Shown: piece after piece, positions 39,830 to 50,000 of the stretch
Numbering within the stretch: position 1 is the stretch's first letter
How the letters are laid out: each line of letters starts with the position of its first letter
Assembly: GCA_027604685.1 (NCBI GenBank)
Contig: JADHYX010000124.1
Span: 1-54,595, forward strand
Direction of reading: 5' to 3'
Length of the DNA stretch: 54,595 nucleotides
Origin: Lobulomyces angularis
Taxonomy: Eukaryota; Chytridiomycota; Chytridiomycetes; Lobulomycetales; Lobulomycetaceae
The notes under the pieces: model-generated
Told to the model about the DNA's origin: nothing
The model's input: only the letters and a program-made list of their open reading frames with translations
Databases searched by the model: none
Made by a program: the position numbers and the translations under genes

Positions 39830-40708
39830 ATGCTGTTATTTACTTTACTGTCACTTTATTTCATATTAACTAGTATATCGGTTTTAATAATACTTTACCT
39901 TAATTCTTTCAAATTTTTACTAAATTATGGGAAGACTTTAAGTAAAAAATCAATTTGGCAACTTGAAAAAAAAAAGTTTACCCATTTTTATATTTTGGGA
40001 ACTCTCTGGACAACATTTTTACTTCTGGATCAATTAAATTTAATAAGTAACAGTTTTTCTCCAAAAAATTATTTTTTGAAAAACTTGCCTGGATTTAAGG
40101 AAAGGAATTTTACGGTAAACTGTTTACTGGCTTTGATCATGATGATGATGCAATGCTTAAGAAGATTATATGAGCAAGTTTACATTGTTATTTCAGAAGG
40201 TAGCGAACTTCATTTGGCACATTATTTAATTGGAATTGGCTTTTACCTCATCACTCCACTTTCTATTGCATTTGGCAACTTAGAACAAGTTTTTTTTACA
40301 ACCAACGAAGAAATTTCAGCAAGCTATTTTAAAAATTTAATTATACTAATTCTCTTTGGTTTAACACAGTACTGCCAATTTAAGTGTCACGTTGATTTTT
40401 CAAATTCAAAGAAATTAAATAAAAAAAATGGCTTACAAAAGTATTCTTTAATGGACAAAAATTTTTTTCGTTATCTACTCTTTCCGCACTATTTTTTCGA
40501 AATTTTAATTTACACTTGGATATTTTTGATTAATGCACCAACAAATGGCGTAGCAAGTTTATTTTTTTCAAGTCAACTGTACTGTTTGATTTGGGTTATC
40601 ATTGATCTTTCAGCTTCTGCTTATAATCAACGAAAATGGTACAATTTAAAGTTTAAGGAGGAGTTAAAATTGAAAAAAAAGTATAACATTTTTTATCTCA
40701 TATTTTAG
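39830..40708 (+). CDS. SRD5A3: polyprenol reductase (SRD5A3/Dfg10 family)
   Basis: ER membrane reductase that converts polyprenol to dolichol, the lipid carrier for N-glycosylation and for dolichol-phosphate-mannose used in GPI synthesis. It is one 292-residue frame without introns. Six or so hydrophobic segments are visible, starting with a signal-anchor-like MLLFTLLSLYFILTSISVLI. Family motifs are NYGKTL, MMQCLRRLYEQVYIVISEGS, ELHLAHYLIGIGFYLITPL, FKCHVDFSNSKK and the C-terminal steroid-reductase block YLLFPHYFFEILIYTWIFL. The (Q/E)C-x-R-R-x-(Y/W)-E and P-H-Y-x-x-E-I motifs distinguish SRD5A3 from the other steroid 5-alpha-reductases. The TAA lies at 40706-40708. It is divergent from the OTUD6-like gene across 83 bp. 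Confidence 0.9.
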   Translation: MLLFTLLSLYFILTSISVLIILYLNSFKFLLNYGKTLSKKSIWQLEKKKFTHFYILGTLWTTFLLLDQLNLISNSFSPKNYFLKNLPGFKERNFTVNCLLALIMMMMQCLRRLYEQVYIVISEGSELHLAHYLIGIGFYLITPLSIAFGNLEQVFFTTNEEISASYFKNLIILILFGLTQYCQFKCHVDFSNSKKLNKKNGLQKYSLMDKNFFRYLLFPHYFFEILIYTWIFLINAPTNGVASLFFSSQLYCLIWVIIDLSASAYNQRKWYNLKFKEELKLKKKYNIFYLIF

Positions 40709-40839
40709 TGGTTATATTTTTATCTCATATTTTATTGGTTATAGTAAATTTTGTTACAGATAATATATATATATTAATTATAAGAAGGAATTAAAATAAA
40801 ATCTAAATAGAAAAAAAACTAAAAATAACATTTGTTTAC

Positions 40840-41773
40840 TTACTTTTCAATTTCAGATTGAAAAATATATCCGGTATTTAATGGCAACATATTATTTCTA
40901 GCAACGATTGTATATCGAATAAGAAAATCCAGATTATTTTTTTTCAAACCAAGTACATTAAAATTTTTTGGAGCTTTAAAAATTTTAGTGTAAAGGATTT
41001 TCACATTAAACTTCTGCGACAGATCCATTAATTTTTCATTTGAATCTTCTTTATTAATAAAAATTAAATTAGGTTTTATTTCCGAAACTTTTAAGAGCAA
41101 TTCTAATGCGGCTAGAGAGATTCCCGAAACTCCAATCTAACAAAAATAATTCATTAAAATGTTGAATTGTATTTAATATGCTAAAAAATACATTTATAAT
41201 AAAGCCTTGCTTAAGAAGATTTTCAATTTCGTTCCAAACGGGTATAAAAATTGACATTTGCGAGTGAAGATTTCCATTATTCAAGTTATCATTTGATAAA
41301 CCATCCCAGTTAATGATTAAACTGTGTATGGTGGAATTTACACCTAGTTTCTTCAGGTATTCCCGAGCATCTCGGATGTAAGACGAATTAATATCATTCG
41401 GAATAAAGATTTCAACTATGATCAAAACAAACAAACAAAAAAAAAACAAATTTAGTAAATATTTCTATTCTAGTTTTTAAATTTTGTACCAATAGTGTCT
41501 AAATCGGAGTATGAAGAGCAGTTGTAGTCAATGAAGGACCAATTGCCAAACTGAGTGTCGTTTTTGTTGAAAAGTTTAGAAAAAGAATCTTGAAGATGTT
41601 CTATAATCTAATTAGGTTAATCAAGGAAAAAGAAAATATTGAAATAGTACATTACTGTTGTTCTGGGCGTGATAGTTGATGAGGTTTTCAGAAGAATAAG
41701 CGATGGTTTTAGTAGGAAATACAAGACATGGTCGTTTGAAAGGTTTTTCACAGCAGTCTTGAGCAAGTAGCAT
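40840..41773 (-). CDS. GCLM: glutamate-cysteine ligase modifier subunit-like (GCLM)
   Basis: Aldo-keto-reductase-fold regulatory subunit of glutamate-cysteine ligase, the rate-limiting enzyme of glutathione synthesis. The product starts MLLAQDCCEKPFKRPCLVFP at 41773. Later exons give IIEHLQDSFSKLFNKND, VEIFIPNDINSSYIRDAREY, LKKLGVNSTIHSLIINWDGL, IFIPVWNEIENLLKQGFI and IGVSGISLAALELLLKVSEI, then KPNLIFINKEDSNEKLMDLS. The W-x-x-I-E-x-L-x-x-x-G-x-x-x-x-I-G-V-S and K-P-x-x-x-x-N pattern fits GCLM. The catalytic tyrosine and lysine motifs of true aldo-keto reductases are not evident. A perfect GTAAGT donor overlaps the stop at 40840, so a short further exon near 40805 is possible. Product about 260 residues, slightly shorter than human GCLM (274). 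Confidence 0.7.
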
Positions 41774-42244
41774 AGCAGGAGAGAAAAAGCTTTAAAGAAT
41801 ACAAAGTAAATGAAGATTTGATAAGATTGAATTTGAAGAGATAAATAAATAGAGTGATCCGTTAAATGGTGATGGTTCAAATCAATTTATGTTTAGTGTA
41901 ATATAAAAAGTGAAGTAAAGTAGGAATAAGTTATAGGAGATGTGTTTATGTGAAAATGTGAATCAATTTATAGGAAGGGGGACAGGCTTACAAATCCCAC
42001 TTCGAATTCCTGGTGAAATAATTTCTCCGTGTTTTAGTTTCAACATCAGATTGTTTAGGTTTTCACTACTATTATATCACTGTCCAAGTAGCTGTATTAG
42101 TTCTCTGAACTTTAATGCATGGTAACTCGTTGACCATAGTCTCACTGGTTTAATCAAAAAAAGAAAAATTTTATTATCATTTGTCATCAAAAATTTCATT
42201 ACTAATTGTTTTTTTTTTTTGTAATACCCAATGTGAAGATTAAG
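41774..42244. other. gene-free stretch between GCLM and Fanzor element B
   Basis: No exon-like frame stands out. A segment at 41980-42005 resembles a tRNA T-arm (ACTTCGAATTCC) but has no matching acceptor or anticodon arm. The rest is AT-rich. Confidence 0.45.
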
Positions 42245-42263
42245 TTAATGTTTGGGTAATATC

Positions 42264-42288
42264 TTTTTGAACATTGAATATTCAAAAA
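42264..42288 (-). ncRNA. second 3' stem-loop of Fanzor element B
   Basis: On the + strand TTTTTGAA (42264-42271), a nine-base loop CATTGAATA, and TTCAAAAA (42281-42288). The same stem in element C is TTTTTGGA/TCCAAAAA, so one pair is A-T here and G-C there, changed on both sides. It lies 25 bp from the first stem-loop, as in C. Confidence 0.45.
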
Positions 42289-42312
42289 AAACCAAACACC
42301 AATTAAAATTAC

Positions 42313-42328
42313 AATAGCGAAAACTATT
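42313..42328 (-). ncRNA. first 3' stem-loop of Fanzor element B (candidate omega-RNA part)
   Basis: On the + strand AATAG (42313-42317), loop CGAAAA and CTATT (42324-42328), followed by TAGGAAAAAAA. It sits about 35 bp after the degenerate Fanzor C-terminus in the coding direction. The loop, flank and spacing repeat in copy C, and the loop and flank in copy A. Confidence 0.5.
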
Positions 42329-42362
42329 TAGGAAAAAAACATATGGTTTATCTTACTAAATA

Positions 42363-43375
42363 AATAGGTCTAACTGGTACAATAAAGTACTTTCGTAAAC
42401 ATCTTGTTTTGTTAAAAGTTTATTATCATTTTCTAATTTTCTTCTAATAAATTCATAATGTTTAGTTTCATGTCTTCTTTGCATTTGAGTATCTCTAAGT
42501 TTCTCATCATTCCAACCTTTGTAAAAGTATATTTCATAAATTTTAAATAATTTGTTTTAGATGATTTACCCAAACAATATAATAAATCTCTTTTATTTGG
42601 ATCAATGTAAACATGATTTTCCTTTAAAATATTGTCTCGAAAATTTTCTGAAGGTAATTCTTTTTTTTTGGTTTACCATGTTTAGGTTGTTCTCTTTATT
42701 GGTTTGCATGGTTGTTGTATCGTCTGGTTTTTTTCTTTTTTTTTCTTTTCTATTCTTTTTTTATTGTTTGTTGTATTGTCTTCTAAGCAAAGTGAAACTC
42801 CATCGGTTTCAATTGAACCTGAAAAAACCATTCCATTTCTTGATTTAATTGGTTTCTTTTCAAATTAAATAATTTGTTCCAATCTCTTCCAAATTATCTT
42901 TTACATTTAGAGTTCCCATTGTTATTCACTACCTAATCCTAATACCACTTTTATTAAAATGTTAGTGTCGAATCGAATATGTCTTGGTATAGTTGAAGTA
43001 GTTAATGGAAGAACATTAAATTGTCTTAGTTGATGTTGTTGATACAATAAACCAAGTTTATAATATGGTTCAAATATTTAAAACAACTATGAACATCATA
43101 AGGAATAGAATTTTTTCAATTGCTTCAAGTAATATATTTCATAAAAGATTAACAATACTAAGCTCATATTCATTCAACTCATTGCTAACTGTAATGTTTT
43201 TCAAAATTATCTTTTGCACTAGCCTATTTCTTGCTTATAAAACTTTTATCCAATCTTTTTTTAGCATGTTTTCAGGTATTAATGATAATTGTTTTTGAAG
43301 AATCAAGTTTGAAATAAATGTTTTTAGTTTAGGAACAAAATGTTCTTAGATGTTGCCAGTATAATTTGTAAACAT
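42363..43375 (-). pseudogene. Fanzor relic, copy B, with RuvC-I and C-terminus
   Basis: Broken TnpB-family nuclease gene; frames change several times. Recognisable pieces in order: MFTNYTGNI-stop-EHFVPKLKTF (from 43375), like the Fanzor N-terminal helix with N-I-x-E-H-F. LGLLYQQHQLRQFNVLPLTT then STIPRHIRFDTNILIK (42922-43056), like the Fanzor core before RuvC-I. GSIETDGVSLCLE (about 42780-42815). ENHVYIDPNKRDLLYCLG (near 42600), the RuvC-I strand with its catalytic aspartate. WNDEKLRDTQMQRRHETKHY (about 42440-42510), like the Q-R-x-x-E-T block. LLTKQDVYESTLLYQLDLF then stop, aligned in DNA to the C-terminus of copy C. RuvC-II and the zinc ribbon are absent: an internal deletion fused the RuvC-I part to the tail. 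At least four frameshifts or stops make it non-functional. Confidence 0.75.
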
Positions 43376-43855
43376 TTTATTAGCTTAATACAAAGCGATT
43401 TGATCAAAGTACTTGAAATTTTCTAGTATGTAGCCAAATTCAGTTTTATATTTTTCAATATACTCCTTTAGTAACTCAAATTATAGAAGAAGTTCCGGTA
43501 CTGGTTTTTATTGTTTTTATTGAATGCTTCAAAACTTGTATAATCTTGTAAAAAAAATCAACATTAATCATACTCCATTGTTTTGGTTAGGGTAGTTTAA
43601 AACAAAATACTTAAAAAAGTGAGTTGTATGAACAGTTATTCGATTTGCAGTTTAAATAAAATTTTCATTTTCTCATATTGATTAGATGTTCCAATAAATA
43701 CATTGGTAAACTTGGTTTTATTACAGGAATGTGTTTTCATTTAGTACAATTTCAATAAAAAAAAGTTTATTTTTTCTTCTCCATTTATAGTTTTTTTTAA
43801 AAATTTTGCAATCATGAAAAAAATATTTTTGTACATTCAAATGATGCCCCATATA

Positions 43856-44031
43856 AAATTTTCACTTTTACAAATATATTCCAAAAAGAAATTATCAATA
43901 AAATTCTTTTATTGTAAATAAACTTATTCTTAATAATAAAAACTCAATCTCTATTACGTAACACTATTTGGATCCCATGTGAATCTGGTTTCCCCATCCA
44001 ACTCAACTAAAAAACAATTATAGGTTAATAA
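43856..44031. other. intergenic, with possible last exon of the aldo-keto reductase
   Basis: AT-rich. On the minus strand at about 43965-44005 the sequence can be read LDGETRFTWDPNSVT, which looks like the C-terminal end of an aldo-keto reductase, but it does not join in phase to the upstream exon. Confidence 0.4.
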
Positions 44032-45123
44032 TTACTTAGTTTTCTTAAATTGAATAATACTGCTTGACAAAAGCGCCATTTCTTCTTTGGTAAATTTAAA
44101 AGTTAAGCAGTTGAAGTTTTCTAAAACTCTTTCTTTACTGCTCATTTTTGGAATTACTGGTATTCCCTGCTGTATTGAATATCTTAACAATACTTGGGCA
44201 ATAGTCATATTTTTTGTTTTTGCAATATATTCTACTGTAGGTATAGAAATAGATCCATTCAGTAACTTCCCTTGACCTAAAGTTGAATAACCCTGGACAG
44301 TAATCCCTTTAGATAATGTCAATTGTAAGTTCAACGACAAATTTCACAGATATGTAGAGAGAAAATACCTCTTTTTTTACAGAACTCAATTAATGACAAT
44401 TGTGGGAGTTGTATATGTACTTCAATCTGGTTTACTGTCGGTACACTTCTAGGGAATGCATCGATGAGTTTCGTTAAATGATTTTCATTAAAGTTTGAAA
44501 CTCCAATAAACTTTATTAAACCTTCATCCTTTGCTTTAATCATTGCTTGATATGTCTCCTTCCTTAATTCGGCATTTCTCAAATTCGTTACTGCCTTTCG
44601 TTTGTCAATAAATTTCTTTTAAGCAATAAATATAAAGTTACAATATTTGCTGCACCAGGCCAGTGAATTAAAACTAAATTCAAATACTTTAAGTTCAAAT
44701 TTTTTAATGAATTTTGTATGGATTTGTAGGCTTTTTCATATCCTTGAGATTTCGGAGAAATTTTGGTTGTTATCCACATTTCTTCACGAGAACACAAGCC
44801 AGTGTTAAAAACCTCATTTAAAATGACACCAATTTCTTCTTCATTTCTGTAGACTTCCGCCTTTTATGATTAAAACTGCTAAATTCGTAAAAATCCATTT
44901 TACTTACTGTGTCAATTAATCGATATCCAGTTTTAACTCCTTCAAAATGTCAGATTTATTATTTTTACAGTTTAGAAAATTACCTTCTAGTATTGCAGTT
45001 CTTAAATTTTCACCTTTTAGTTGAAAAGTGCCTATGCCGATAGCAGGTAAATTGATTGAGCCTAATTCATTAATAAAAAGGTATGTTATTTTAAAAACCA
45101 ACAACTGGTACAAAAACTCCCAT
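44032..45123 (-). CDS. aldo-keto reductase
   Basis: NADPH-dependent oxidoreductase of the (beta/alpha)8 fold; the substrate cannot be told from sequence. Four exons: MGVFVPVV then GSINLPAIGIGTFQLKGENL; GVKTGYRLIDT; AEVYRNEEEIGVILNEVF; and the later TIM-barrel part. The catalytic tetrad is visible: Asp in RLIDTAEVY, Tyr in the same motif, Lys in WITTKISP and His in LVLIHWPG. FIGVSNFNENHLTKLIDAFP and PTVNQIEVHIQLPQ are typical of the family, and IPVIPKMSSKERVLENFNCL corresponds to the NADPH-binding region. The frame stops at 44032. A downstream segment resembling the family's final W-D-P motif (43965-44005) is out of phase, so the last intron or the stop is uncertain. It is divergent from the TRAIP-like gene across 79 bp. 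Confidence 0.85.
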
Positions 45124-45202
45124 AATTTCTATTATTTTTAAACCCTACTTCAAAAAAAATCAGAGTGGAGCAGACTAGAATTGTCAACGTTCTAGCAATT
45201 TC

Positions 45203-46724
45203 ATGGCACATGATTTAAGATATGTCTCTGGTGTTTTAATCTAATTTTGTTGTTTTTAACTAATCTTCGTATATCTGTCAGTTTCTAAACAGGAGTGTAC
45301 TATCTGTTTAAATTTATTTGGTGAACCTTCAAGTTACAATGAAACGTCAAAAACGCTTGCAGTTTTAAATAATTGTAACAAATAATTTTTTAAGGAAGTT
45401 TTATTAACCTTCTTTCAGGTGCTCACATTTTTCATGTAGAATGTTTAAGAAAACTTTCAGCTTTTTCATGTCGTAAGTTAAAATTTAATGAAAATTAAAA
45501 TTTGTTATGTTCAGCAAATTGCAGAAAAAGTTTCAAAAAGGGTAACGGGTATACAGTACTTAAGTTTCTGGATTTTAGTGTTGTAGATTTCAAAGGTGTT
45601 AATTCTCACATTTTTCGAAGTGATCTGGGAAATGATGCAAATAACGAATCTAATATAAATTTAAGAGAGAAAACTTCCGATCTAGAACGCATTAATTTCA
45701 AAAATTTGCAAAAACAATACTTTGTATGTGCATAAAACAATACTAACTTTGATTATTAAATAAATTTCCATTTAGCAAGAAAAAAAACTTAATGAATCTA
45801 AAATTTTTAAAATTGAAAATGAAAGCAAAAACTTAGAAAATTCTTTGTTGGCATCCCAAAATGAAATAAAGTTATTAAAAAGACAAAGCAAATTGTTAGA
45901 AAAAACTTTGCAAACAAATTTAGCAATTATGGATGATACCAAGAACAAAAATTTAGAAGAATACCAAAAAATATTAAATTTGTTAGAAACCGAAAGATTA
46001 ATTAGTAAATCGTTGCGCATAGATTTAGAAAAATCCACTAAATTGCATTTAATTGCGGAAAATAATTTAAGAGATTCTCTTAATCAAGAAAAAAGAAATA
46101 ATTTAAATTTAATGATTGAACTAAACGCTTACAAATCTAATATAAAGTCGTTAAAAGAGGAACAAATAAAATTGCAAAACAAAGAAAGAGAGTATTTATT
46201 GAAGAGTAATTATTGCTCACGAGAAAATTTTGCCTCTAGATTGGAGATTTGTCAGAGTCAATGTTCCCCTACTAGTGAATCTGGTTTAAAGTGAAAATTT
46301 CTATTAAAATATTAATATAATTTTACAGCCGAGCGATACAATAAAGAAAAATTTTTGGAGTTAAAAAAGGAAAATCTAAATCTAAAAAATAAGTTTGAAA
46401 TAATGCAGAAGAGTTACGAAAAAGTTACAAGTAACACATTTAATGCAAACTGTGAAATTCCAGGTGGTAATATTCCGAGACAAAATTTGACTGCTCCACT
46501 GGAAAGTGAGGATTTCTTACTGGTTCCAGGGAGCTTTAAATCAAATAAACCTGGGATTATATCTAGGATCAAATCTAAAAAGGTAGGACAGTCAGTTAAA
46601 TTCTTAAAATACAATTTTTTTTTGGTTGTAGGAATTGAGCAGAAAAACTCCATATTTAAAATCCACCCCTCTACCCTTGAAAACTTTTTTTACTAATACA
46701 GAACGAAAGTTTAAAAGGTCGTAA
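45203..46724 (+). CDS. TRAIP: TRAIP-like RING E3 ubiquitin ligase
   Basis: RING-finger plus coiled-coil protein. TRAIP ubiquitinates the replicative helicase in mitosis and at crosslinks. A 21-bp first exon (MAHDLRY) joins to ECTICLNLFGEPSSYN. The zinc ligands continue C-x2-C, then LNNC-A-H-I-F-H-V-E-C, and FSCPNCRK; the A-H-I-F-H pair gives the RING-H2 centre. After the RING, TVLKFLDFS resembles TRAIP's K-L-F-F segment, and a coiled coil of about 170 residues follows (KLLKRQSKLLEKTLQTNLAI, EEYQKILNLLETERLISKSL, NYCSRENF). The C-terminus has SKKELSRKTPYLKSTPLPLK and RKFKRS, basic with S/T-P sites. The stop at 46722 overlaps a GTAAGC donor, so a further exon is possible. TRAIP is the best fit; other RING-coiled-coil ligases cannot be excluded. 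Confidence 0.7.
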
Positions 46725-47014
46725 GCAAGTTTCAAATTTACCGAAATTACATTAATCATATTTTCAGAGTTTTTTTTTTGTTTATTTATTGCATTTTTCC
46801 CGTACATTCTTTATTTAATTGCATACTTAAGTGTCAACAAGCGATTCTTCGGATTGTAATAAATTATATAGCTTCTCAACATATCCATAGTAATTAAATT
46901 CCTACAACAAAAGTTTGAATATTTTGCTTGAATTCAAAATTTATATTTTTTAAAAAATAAAAGTAATGAAAGTTTGTAATTTATGGTCAAGACACATTTG
47001 TTTAATTTTTTGGA
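46725..47014. other. intergenic region TRAIP / TRM3
   Basis: About 290 bp, AT-rich. If the TRAIP gene has an extra 3' exon it would start after the AG at 46767-46768, where a frame stays open for about 140 bp. Otherwise nothing is visible. Confidence 0.4.
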
Positions 47015-50000
47015 ATGGCAATCCTTGCAGAAACCACTGATGAAGCACCATCGGATTTAGTAATAGTATCCCTAATTAATTTTTTATCTATTGATGATTT
47101 TGAAACTACCCTTGATAACAGTTTTACATTCAAAAACTTGGATATGATTAAAACCATGTTTAAATGCCTTTCAGTTAATTCAAAGTTTCAGTCAGTGGTA
47201 ATAGGAAAATCTTTTATCTTTTATTGTGTAAACCATCTGAATTTAAGTCTTAACTACTCTCTTAAATTTTTTAGAAAGAGGAAAGTTTTAAAAAACTGGA
47301 TACTTTTGCATCTTCACAAATTGACTGCATGACTGATGTCAGTGACAACGATGATTGGTTAGCAACAGGCAATGCAACAGGTTTGAAAAATAAATTACCA
47401 AAAATCAATTTATTGCATAAAACTAGTGCTAAAATTTACTGTGGAATTAATTATACTCTTTCCAGACAAATTTGGAGTAAAATTTTTAAAATCACGTTTT
47501 AATACACTGTCTAAATATGATGCTGGGGTAAATATAAGCTCAACATTAAGAATTTTGTATGAGCTAATTTTAATGTTGAGTAATGATCAAAATCAGCTTC
47601 CTGAAGCCTACAATGAAATTAAACACTTTCTCAAACCAATTTTTAATGATCTATGCAAACTGTTAAAGAGTTCAATTTATTCCGTTAGAAAAATAGTTAT
47701 ACTTATTCTTCCTCTTTTTATTGAACATATAGTAAAATTTGACACTGAACTTAAAAAAAAATGTTGTAATGAAGTTTGGATTGTCTTGAAATACATTTCC
47801 GAAGATCAGCAACTTCATAGCATAAAAACGGAAATTCCCATGTTTTTTACGCGATTGATTGATGTGTTTCTTGGAGTTCGATATACAAAACAGGCACCTA
47901 CCAATATTTCAAAAAAAAAAAACAAAAAGAAAGTGAAAAAGCGAGAAATAGCTGAAAAATTTAAAACTGAAGAACAACAATTGAATTTGCAAAATGAAGA
48001 AGAAGCATCTATAATAGATTTCAATTATAGTTTTACTGGGGAAATTTTACTTGATGTTAGATTTGAACCATATTACTTTGAGGTAATTCAAGACGGTATT
48101 AGAGGAACAGACCCATTAGCTTACAAATACGCTGTGTTTTTATTGAAAAAAATTGTCGACTTCACTTTAAAATATGGAAAAATATCATCTCTGTCTTGGA
48201 CTAAGTAAGAAAAGATGAAATAGTTTGCTCATAAATGTTTATTCTTAAGATATTTTTCTTGGAAAGAGAATTCAGCAGTTGATTCATGGAAAGAATTTTT
48301 TGTGCTATTAGAAATCATAAGGGAAGCGCCTATACATATAGTTGAACCTGCGTTAAAAAAATTGTCTCCATTAATGTCACCAGGTTCAACTATACATTCA
48401 TCGTGGATAATTCTCGTCTTAATTCGCGCATTTTCTTCTCCAATATTGGCTGTTCGAAAAAAAAGCTTGGAATTTTTCCTCTCATATAAAGGAGAAGTTT
48501 CCTTTGTTAAGGACAACAGCTTCTTAAAAATAATTTTTGTTCATTTAGACCAACCGTTTTTATATTATTTGGAACGAAACACTGGTTTTGTGAGCCCCTT
48601 TGGTGAATTAGTGCGGTCATTCATTAAAATTCTTTTGAGTGCGGACAATTCCACTGAAGAGGATAGAATCGAATATTTAAAATGCATAATGAAGCAAAAC
48701 TTCGATTTCCAAATTGGAAAATTATTTATATATGAAGGAGTACTTGATTCTGAAGAAATAAAATGTCTTAATAGTGAAGATGTTCAGAACTTGTTTGTCT
48801 TTACAGAAGAATATCGTGGTGATTCAATTTGGAACAATACTAAAACTAAAATTTGGTTTCAGTATCTAGCTTTAAATTTAATAATTAAGTTTTCTGACAC
48901 TGGTTTCATTGACTTCAAAACACTTCTGCGGTAAAATAATAATAAAACCTGAATTACAAAAAAAAAATTATTGTAGATGCTTATCAACTTTCTGCAATGA
49001 AATTTTTTTAAAAGAAAATTCGGAGGAAAATTTAATACTAAAGAATTGGATACGTACAGGTTTTGCTGAAAAAACTGAAGATGGCATAGAGGTTTTAAAA
49101 CGAAAATTAAGTAATTTAATTTGTGATTATCTTTTAAATGGTATCATTTTTCTATTTTTCAAATTTGACGTTTTTATTAATGAATAGTAGAAGTTGCTGA
49201 AAATCCTAGAACTTTGGTAACAGCTTACATATTGCTGTACAGCTCTTTTGAAATGGAAGACGAAGTTATCAAATGCGTCTTAGCCACTTTGCGGAAGTGC
49301 ACATCCCATTACTCGTATATGCAAAAAGAGACAAAGCAACGTACAGTGCTTATATTAACCCAGTTTCTTGAGATACTCCCAACTAATAGAATCAATAATT
49401 TTATGGCTTTATTCAAAGATATGATTCAAAGTCTTTCTTCCTTTCTAATAGATGAAATCATAGAGGAAAGCAGCTCTAGAGTTTTGGGTACCTATATTTT
49501 CGATTATTTTTTGTCTAATATTTGTTTATGAACCTTTAGACGTAACTCTAACGAATACTTATATTTCGTTATTAAAGTCTTTTTTGATGCAATCTGACAT
49601 CAATTGTCAAGTAGCGCAAAAAATAGTTTTAAATTTGAAACTTAGGTCGCTTCCGGTATTGAAAAGGGATTGGTCTAAAAACACCGACACTATTGGTAAA
49701 ACTAGATGAAATTAAGACAGCCAAAATTTACTTTTTATTTGAATTTAGAGAAGCAGCTGGCATTTTATGGTTCTTTCTACCTCTTAGCTTTAGCATTTGA
49801 GCTAGCAAACTTCAAAAAAATGGATTTGGATTATCTAAATAAAAATTTAATTCAGGATGAAAGTTTTGAATTTTTGTTACAAAAAATTCAATTAGTTAAA
49901 GTTTTCGGCTTTGTAGAAAGTGGGCACTTCACATGGAATGACATTCAATCTTTTTTTACCGTAGCACAGTTCACTAGTCTTCACTCCATATACAGCATTA

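Larger units (their letters stand above)
42245..43855 (-). mobile_element. degenerate Fanzor transposon B with Tc1-like termini
   Basis: About 1.6-kb element. Its right end on the + strand (TTAATGTTTGGGTAATATCT, from 42245) aligns to the right end of element C (TTAGTGCTGGGGCATTATTT, from 54267). Its other end, read from outside on the minus strand (TATATGGGGCATCATTTGAA, from 43855), is the same GGGGCAT-A-T-TT sequence in inverted orientation, so it looks like terminal inverted repeats. Between them lie a decayed Fanzor gene and, near the right end, two small stem-loops. No transposase gene is visible, so it would have been non-autonomous. The ends are approximate. Confidence 0.6.

Noticed and set aside
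41980..42005. tRNA-like T-arm sequence ACTTCGAATTCC
   Set aside because: No acceptor stem, anticodon arm or D-arm could be folded around it.
42561..43298. Plus-strand frames of 77-95 residues
   Set aside because: They are shadows of the decayed Fanzor gene on the other strand; composition is phenylalanine/leucine from A/T runs.
43965..44005. Extra last exon of the aldo-keto reductase (FTWDP)
   Set aside because: Looks right for the family, but none of the available donors and acceptors joins it in phase, so I left the stop at 44032.
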